Positions 59,089-64,000 of a DNA stretch of 64,000 nucleotides are shown one piece after another. The position numbers were made by a program, and so were the translations under genes. Source of the DNA: Oegoconia quadripuncta (lineage: Eukaryota; Arthropoda; Insecta; Lepidoptera; Autostichidae); contig OX438744.1 of assembly GCA_949316235.1 (NCBI GenBank), forward strand, positions 62,001 to 126,000, read 5' to 3'. Within the stretch, counting starts at the first letter, position 1, and the number at the start of each line of letters is the position of its first letter. The notes under the pieces are model-generated. The model worked only from the letters and a program-made list of their open reading frames with translations, searched no databases and was not told the origin of the DNA.

Positions 59089-60503
59089 CTGCGAACCGAG
59101 CGCTCGACGTCTCGTCAGATACGAGCGGGCGCGGGCGGTACCTGAGCGGTGCGGGCGGTGCGGGCGGTGCGGGCGGTGCGGGCGGTGCGGGCGGTGCGGG
59201 GGGGGCGGCGCGGCCAGCGCCAGCGCGTCGGCGCGGCCCCAGGCGCGGAGCCGCACGCGCCGCGCGCCCGCGCCCGCCGCGGGGCCCTCCGCCGACACGA
59301 ACGTCGCGTACGGGCTGATCTCCTGCACCGACCCGCCTGCCGGAGGACACGGCCGATGGAAATAATCACCAACCCGAGCGAGTCGAGAGTGGGACGGGGG
59401 CGTGCATAGGGACGATGACTTACGCGGGTGGGGCTCGGGGGCGGGCGCCTTCTCCCCGCGCGGCTCCGGCGGGGGCGGGGGGTGCGGGGGGGCGGCCCCG
59501 GCGTCGCGCGCCCGCCGCGCCGGCCACCGTCCGCGCCGCACCTGTCCGACGTACCCGTCGTCAGGCGCTCCAAATACCAAAAAATGAGTTTCGAATACTC
59601 AACGAGTGTCAACTTGCTATCCCCGGTTACTGAAAGTGTAACGATTCCGAGTACGGAAGGTCTCGTGTTATTTCGTTTCCAAAATTAAAAAAAAACTACC
59701 CAGGTTCGTCGAGGGCGACAGAAATGACCACAATTTAATCGGGGGCATACCCACAATCCCACCCACATCGGAGGATACGTCACCAGGGCGAGGCCGAGTC
59801 CGGCGGCGGCCAGCAGCAGCCCCGCGGCGGCGAGCAGCGCGGGCGCGGGCGCGGGGGGGGGCCAGGCCCCGCCCCCCCCCGCGCGCCCCCCCCCGCCGCC
59901 CCTCCCGCCCGCAGCGCTCTCGGCCACGCGCTCTGTCGACACACATATGTATACACAGGTTTCACTATGCCAAGGAAGGTCGCCGCGGAGTTCTAATGTG
60001 TATTCCTCCCAGAGGGAGGAGGGTTTCGCATGATCCTCTCGCCGATTTACTTTATTTTAATAGCGGTATTTATTTTATCAGATTCGATCTATAAGGTGAA
60101 CGATTCGCATCGACCCATGAATTTGATGACCATTCAATGCCACGGATGATTTCGTATGAAGTCAAATCAAATATTATTATATTCATTAATTGTTATGGTA
60201 CATTAAAGCATAAAATCTACATAATAATACTTAATTGCAACTGGAAGTAATTTGTCTTATCCGCATTCAGTGTTAAGAGATGCCATCGGAGTCATTTATA
60301 TACAACATTAAAGTCTAATTGTGCATATTTGTAGACTACTTGTCCATCCATTCCATCGACCCAAACTCCAAAAAAAATGGAATTCGTAATTTGAGTGGAA
60401 GTCCGTTGATCGGCAACAGCCCAAAGTTTTGGAGTGAAGTAAAATAAGGTTCCGTGTGGAGCGGTGCAGGAGCCCCGCGCAGGAGCAGGAGCAGGAGCCC
60501 CGC

Positions 60504-60541
<38 letters not shown>

Positions 60542-61738
60542 TCACCTCCCCCCGGCGCGCGCGTGGCGTGCCGGTAGCGCGCGCGCCGCACGCCGGCGTC
60601 GGAGCGCGCCGCCACGTCCAGCTCGTACCACGTGCCCGCCCGCAGCGCCCCGGCCTGCCACACACCACACACCACACACCACACGTCAGCGCCCGGACGG
60701 TAGCTTCGCTAGCTGCCGAGCTTCTACATGTTAACACGATTACTAACAAAAATTTTACCGAAACTAGTATTGTCTCCAAATAGAGTCTCATTAACGGAAG
60801 TCAGTGATTTACCTCAACTCGATGACAAGTGACAAGAGAATTTGTTAATGTGAATGGACAATTTAATTTACTCATTGGTTTCATTTGCGCATGGTTGACA
60901 CACAATAGAAGCGATGGGTTTTTTTATAAAGTATCACTTAGTGTAGCGACACACGCAGTGCAGTGTTTTTAAGTTACCTATGACACATCATCCGAAATTA
61001 CGTGGCGTTTAGCGTAGTTCCGAATCTTTCTTTCGTCTACTGACTGTTTCCCCGAAAACGTCTTCAATGTATTTTGGATAGCAAGTGATCACGCGATGCG
61101 TTGCGCGACCGCTTGTTCGGCCAGCGTAGTTGAACATTCAGCGCGCGCTTTTAAATCGAAGAGCGGCAGCGTCGCGTTCCTGTTCAGCGATGACTGACCT
61201 CTCTCTTTCAGGACAAGTGTCTTTCGCCTTTTTTGGTGACCACATCGCCACAGAAGACGACGATGCCACGTATTGTCCGTCGCGTAATGCGCTGAACTAC
61301 ACGCGGTAATTGCATGTTCGGTGTGTCATGCCGACCAAATACTACGACCAATAATTCAGGAGCCGAAGTGTCGGGCGTACTTTCGGCAGGGGTGTCCCTA
61401 CACTTAAATTGAAAAATTGAAACTCTGTAGGGGGTTACATAAAGTATTATTTGATCGATAGACGACGATGAGGGCCAAACGAGGAGAGAGCCTCACCGTG
61501 GTCGGCGGTGGCGCACGTGAGCGCGGGCGAGGCGGGCCCCGCGCCCCGCGCCGAGCGCGCGCGCACCCGCACCGAGTAGCTGCTGCGCGGCGTCAGCCCC
61601 GCCAGCCGCGCCGAGCCCCCGTAATTTGAGTGGAAGTCCGTTGATCGGCAACAGCCCAAAGTTTTGGAGTGAAGTAAAATAAGGTTCCGTGTGGAGCGGT
61701 GCAGGAGCCCCGCGCAGGAGCAGGAGCAGGAGCCCCGC

Positions 61739-61776
<38 letters not shown>

Positions 61777-64000
61777 TCACCTCCCCCCGGCGCGCGCGTG
61801 GCGTGCCGGTAGCGCGCGCGCCGCACGCCGGCGTCGGAGCGCGCCGCCACGTCCAGCTCGTACCACGTGCCCGCCCGCAGCGCCCCGGCCTGCCACACAC
61901 CACACACCACACACCACACGTCAGCGCCCGGACGGTAGCTTCGCTAGCTGCCGAGCTTCTACATGTTAACACGATTACTAACAAAAATTTTACCGAAACT
62001 AGTATTGTCTCCAAATAGAGTCTCATTAACGGAAGTCAGTGATTTACCTCAACTCGATGACAAGTGACAAGAGAATTTGTTAATGTGAATGGACAATTTA
62101 ATTTACTCATTGGTTTCATTTGCGCATGGTTTCATTTTTAATCCTGCTCCCGACCGAACCTCCGATTGCAGCGGAACCCACCTCGGCGAAGTCGGGGCCG
62201 AGCCGCATGTCGACCCACGCGGCGTCCGCGTCGGCGGGGCGCAGCCGGCAGGTCCAGCCCGTGACGTCGCAGGCGTCCGGCGGCGCGTCCAGCCCCCACG
62301 CCAGCAGGTTGAAGCGCAGCGCCGAGCTGTTGGCCCACAGCACGTCGCGCGCCGCCGCCGCCGGCCCGTCTGCGCAGGGACACACCGCTCACACTCGACT
62401 CTCAAAATAGCGGACCCACGGAACGGGCCTCGCGCGTGCCTCGACTCTCCACGAAATTCTGTACCGTGTCCTCGATTCTCTCTCGACGGTCTTTCCTTTC
62501 GGGGCGCGCTCCGACGACCACGCGGCGACTCGGCGAGTCGTCGGGGTCGATCGAGAACGGCCACAGTCACAGACACTCACCGACGCCGAGGGTGGCGAGG
62601 CGCGCGGGCGGCGAGGGCGGGCCGGGCCCCAGCGCGGACACTCACCGACGCCGAGGGTGGCGAGGCGCGCGGGCGGCGAGGGCGGGCCGGGCCCCAGCGC
62701 GGACACTCACCGACGCCGAGGGTGGCGAGGCGCGCGGGCGGCGAGGGCGGGCCGGGCCCCAGCGCGGACACTCACCGACGCCGAGGGTGGCGAGGCGCGC
62801 GGGCGGCGAGGGCGGGCCGGGCCCCAGCGCGGACACTCACCGACGCCGAGGGTGGCGAGGCGCGCGGGCGGCGAGGGCGGGCCGGGCCCGAGTGCGGACA
62901 GCGCCCGCAGCCACACGCGGTAGGCGGCGCCGCACGCCAGCCCGCGCACCCACGCGCCGCCGTCGCCGCGCGCCGCCCACGCCGACCCGGACAACTCCGG
63001 CTCCTCCGCGTGCTTCGTCTCCTCCGTCTCGTCCGCCTCCTCCGCCTCCTTCGTCTCCCCCGTTTCCCGTCTCCATCGCACCGTGTAACCTGCGACGAGA
63101 CCACCCCAATTACTCGAAGAGAAAGCCGAGCGCGTCCCGGGCTGCGGTCAATAACCCACCACCGTCCCATAGCCCTACCACCTCTCGGCACACGGGCCGA
63201 AGCTGCGAGTGGTGTGCGTGGTCCTAGAGCTTTCCCCACTCACACTTTCTTGATACTCTACAAATTATTGGAATAACTCCCGACCCTTGGTATCATTCAT
63301 CCATCTCTCTTGCCATATCGCAATTGGTTCATCCATCGCGGCTACTTTCGACCTTTCAATCTGCTCAGATCCCCCGTGTCCCTTCTCTATCCGGCCCACC
63401 CCACTCACCTCCAGGTCAGCCGGCAACACACCTGCCAAAACTGGCAGTGCCCCGGTACTATTCGACCTGTAGGCTTTCGTTAGCAGCATCAAGGCAGCAC
63501 GCTGGAGTCGCAGAAGTGGGCTTCTCACCACGTGCAGAGCCGCACGATAGCACCTCACTGCCACCGCATACGTCACGGTCGCAACGAATGTACTCCAGGC
63601 TGCACAGGGCTGCGGACAGGTGAAAGCGGGGAGAGGGGAGGGCGCTCACCGAGCACGGGCAGCGTGTCGGGGCGCGGCGCGGGCTCGTCCCAGGCGAGGC
63701 GCAGCGCGCGGCGCGCGGGGCTGAGGGGGGGGCCGGCGGGGAGGGGGGGGCCGGCGGGGCGCGGGCGCGGCGCCGGCGGGGCCCGCAGCGCGCGCACCGA
63801 GTGCGTGACGGCGTCGGCGCCCAGCGCGTTGCGCACGGAGCACGTGTAGAGGCCGGCCGCGGCCGCCGACACCTGCAGCAGCAGGTCGCCGCCGGCGGAG
63901 AGCCTCGGCGGCGGCGCGGCGGGCGGCGCGGCCCAGCGGCGCTGCAGCGGCGGGCGGCCCAGCGCGCCGCACGGCAGGCGCACGCGCGCGCCCGCGCCCA
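58772..64000 (-). CDS. Dscam-like cell adhesion molecule, 3' part (partial)
   Basis: Exons on the - strand, with matching phases, run from the right edge: 64000-63650 (end of an Ig domain with GLYTCSV, start of an FN3 domain), 63089-62841 (rest of that FN3), 62369-62182 and 60654-60546 (next FN3, with WANSSALRFNLLAW and TWYELDVAA), 59932-59784 (membrane segment), 59541-59424, 59336-59142 (QEISPYATF) and 59088-58772. The order Ig, FN3, FN3, membrane, tail matches the end of insect Dscam proteins, and PYATF is a cytoplasmic motif of that family. Dscams mediate homophilic recognition in neuron self-avoidance and synapse specificity. The exons are extremely GC-rich. The paralogue (Dscam2, 3 or 4 type) cannot be assigned. 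The stop at 58772 is uncertain because a good donor (CTCAG/GTACGG) lies near 58816. Confidence 0.75.
58865..58931. repeat. G-rich 9-bp tandem repeat in the tail exon
   Basis: GGGGCCGGG-type units encode a Pro-Pro-Ala run on the - strand. The + strand has many G7 runs, a strong G-quadruplex candidate. Confidence 0.75.
59142..59336 (-). CDS. Dscam-like tail exon with PYATF motif
   Basis: Acceptor CGGCAG, then GSVQEISPYATFVSAEG. The end is a (Pro-His-Arg)n run from a 9-bp repeat, closing at CTCAG/GTACC. Confidence 0.8.
59424..59541 (-). CDS. Dscam-like juxtamembrane exon
   Basis: Acceptor GTCGGACAG, then VRRGRWPARRARD, a basic stop-transfer segment, and a Pro-rich stretch. Donor GTAAGT. Confidence 0.75.
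59784..59932 (-). CDS. Dscam-like transmembrane exon
   Basis: Acceptor TGTCGACAG. A Gly-rich linker is followed by the membrane segment ALLAAAGLLLAAAGLGLAL. The donor GTGACG is weak. Phase fits both neighbours. Confidence 0.75.
60160..60250. repeat. Copy of the LINE-end repeat seen at 50631
   Basis: CAAATCAAATATT...GGTACATTAAAGCATAAAATCTAC matches 50640-50700 and a short stretch near 51050. Confidence 0.5.
60472..60540. repeat. GCAGGA/GGAGCA microsatellite
   Basis: Tandem GGAGCA units interrupted by CCCCGC, directly beside the exon donor. Present in both copies of the duplication. Confidence 0.8.
60546..60654 (-). CDS. Dscam-like FN3 exon (copy nearer the membrane exon)
   Basis: Acceptor GTGTGGCAG. 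It encodes AGALRAGTWYELDVAARSD through ATRAPGG, the second half of an FN3 domain. It ends phase 1 before GTGAGC, which fits the membrane exon. Confidence 0.8.
60941..61403. mobile_element. Harbinger-like MITE
   Basis: Terminal inverted repeats GTGTAGCGACACACGC and (reverse complement of the right end) GTGTAGGGACACCCCT match at about 13 of 16 bases. TTA target duplications lie at 60938-60940 and 61404-61406. No coding capacity. Confidence 0.65.
61497..61620 (-). pseudogene. Orphan FN3 half-exon without acceptor
   Basis: It encodes GGSARLAGLTPRSSYSVRVR through LTCATADH and has a good donor (CACG/GTGAGG). Its 5' side is cut off exactly where the second copy of the 511-bp duplication begins, and no AG acceptor precedes it. 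By sequence it looks like the end of an FN3 domain that should lie upstream in the gene. Confidence 0.6.
61621..62131. repeat. 511-bp direct duplication, copy 2
   Basis: Copy of 60386-60896 with the same exon at 61781-61889. Confidence 0.9.
61781..61889 (-). CDS. Dscam-like FN3 exon, duplicate
   Basis: Same sequence as 60546-60654. Using both copies would leave the frame out of phase (109 bases each), so only one can be used per transcript. Confidence 0.6.
62182..62369 (-). CDS. Dscam-like FN3 exon
   Basis: Acceptor CTGCGCAG. It encodes DGPAAAARDVLWANSSALRF, then a WTCRLRPAD strand, ending DFAE before GTGGGT. Its phase joins the preceding exon through a split Asp codon. Confidence 0.82.
62573..62897. 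repeat. 65-bp tandem repeat (5 units) over a Dscam-like exon donor
   Basis: Units start at 62573, 62638, 62703, 62768 and 62833. On the - strand each carries 57 exonic bases ending GGCGTCG and the donor GTGAGTGT. Confidence 0.93.
62841..63089 (-). CDS. Dscam-like FN3 exon with repeated donor
   Basis: Acceptor CTCGTCGCAG. It encodes GYTVRWRRETGE, an unusual Glu/Thr-rich insert and AYRVWLRALSALGPGPPS. The first donor reached gives the phase needed by the next exon. Confidence 0.82.
63650..64000 (-). CDS. Dscam-like Ig/FN3 exon (5' partial)
   Basis: The frame runs off the right edge. It encodes an Ig end (AAAAGLYTCSVRNALGADAV), a Pro-rich hinge and the start of an FN3 domain (LRLAWDEPAP), ending PVLG before GTGAGC. 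Confidence 0.75.

Larger units (their letters stand above)
60386..60896. repeat. 511-bp direct duplication, copy 1
   Basis: Matches 61621-62131 at a constant offset of 1235 with no indel and no mismatch noticed. It contains one Dscam-like exon, its flanking introns and a GCAGGA-type microsatellite. Confidence 0.9.

Noticed and set aside
58776..59365. + strand frames of about 190 codons opposite the Dscam-like tail exons
   Set aside because: Gly/Arg-rich shadows of the GC-rich exons; splice signals and the PYATF motif are on the - strand.
61497..61889. Mutually exclusive alternative exons of the Dscam1 kind
   Set aside because: The two copies of the repeated exon appear identical, so alternative use would not change the protein. 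A recent duplication or assembly error is simpler.

Overview
The window looks like the end of a lepidopteran (moth or butterfly) chromosome, with the telomere to the left. Four things point there. Short tracts of the insect telomeric repeat, (CCTAA)n on the + strand, recur across the first 37 kb. They separate non-LTR retrotransposons of the telomere-specific R1-clade type (SART-like and TRAS-like). To the right lies single-copy sequence with an insect odorant receptor gene. Beyond it is a Dscam-like cell-surface gene. The species cannot be named from the sequence.

Region 1 (1-37 kb) is a nest of telomeric retrotransposons. At the left edge, on the + strand, is the 3' end of a TRAS-like element whose ORF carries a complete virus-type superfamily 1 RNA helicase. 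All other complete elements lie on the - strand with poly(A) facing the telomere. Four carry intact ORF1 and ORF2 (7925-13963, 13964-20154, 21610-27734, 30636-36888). Two carry an intact ORF1 and no ORF2 (2193-5015, 27770-30615). Three are 1.4-1.5 kb non-coding derivatives (5035-6518, 6523-7915, 20159-21585). I call the - strand elements SART-like from their size, their UAAUG-type ORF1/ORF2 junctions and their orientation opposite to the helicase element. The autonomous elements would supply endonuclease and reverse transcriptase. The ORF1-only and non-coding elements keep the same 3' RNA fold and could be moved in trans.

Region 2 (36.9-38.6 kb) is the edge of the array: inverted, truncated element ends, a degenerate telomeric tract in the opposite sense, and an ORF2 fragment.

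Region 3 (38.6-55 kb) holds a nine-exon odorant receptor gene on the + strand (exons between 40227 and 54909; about 456 codons). Its 7 kb first intron contains a degraded Ty3/gypsy element, itself interrupted by a 4.7 kb non-coding LTR element with identical 144-bp LTRs. Other introns hold a SINE, nested repeats and a fold-back sequence. Two exons end in tandem arrays that repeat the splice donor (142 bp x 4.3 and 54 bp x 19.3).

Region 4 (55-58.8 kb) is intergenic with repeat fragments. Region 5 (58.8-64 kb) is the 3' part of a Dscam-like gene on the - strand (Ig, two FN3 domains, transmembrane segment, cytoplasmic tail with a PYATF motif), running off the right edge. It has a 65-bp x 5 array at another splice donor and a 511-bp direct duplication around an orphan half-exon.
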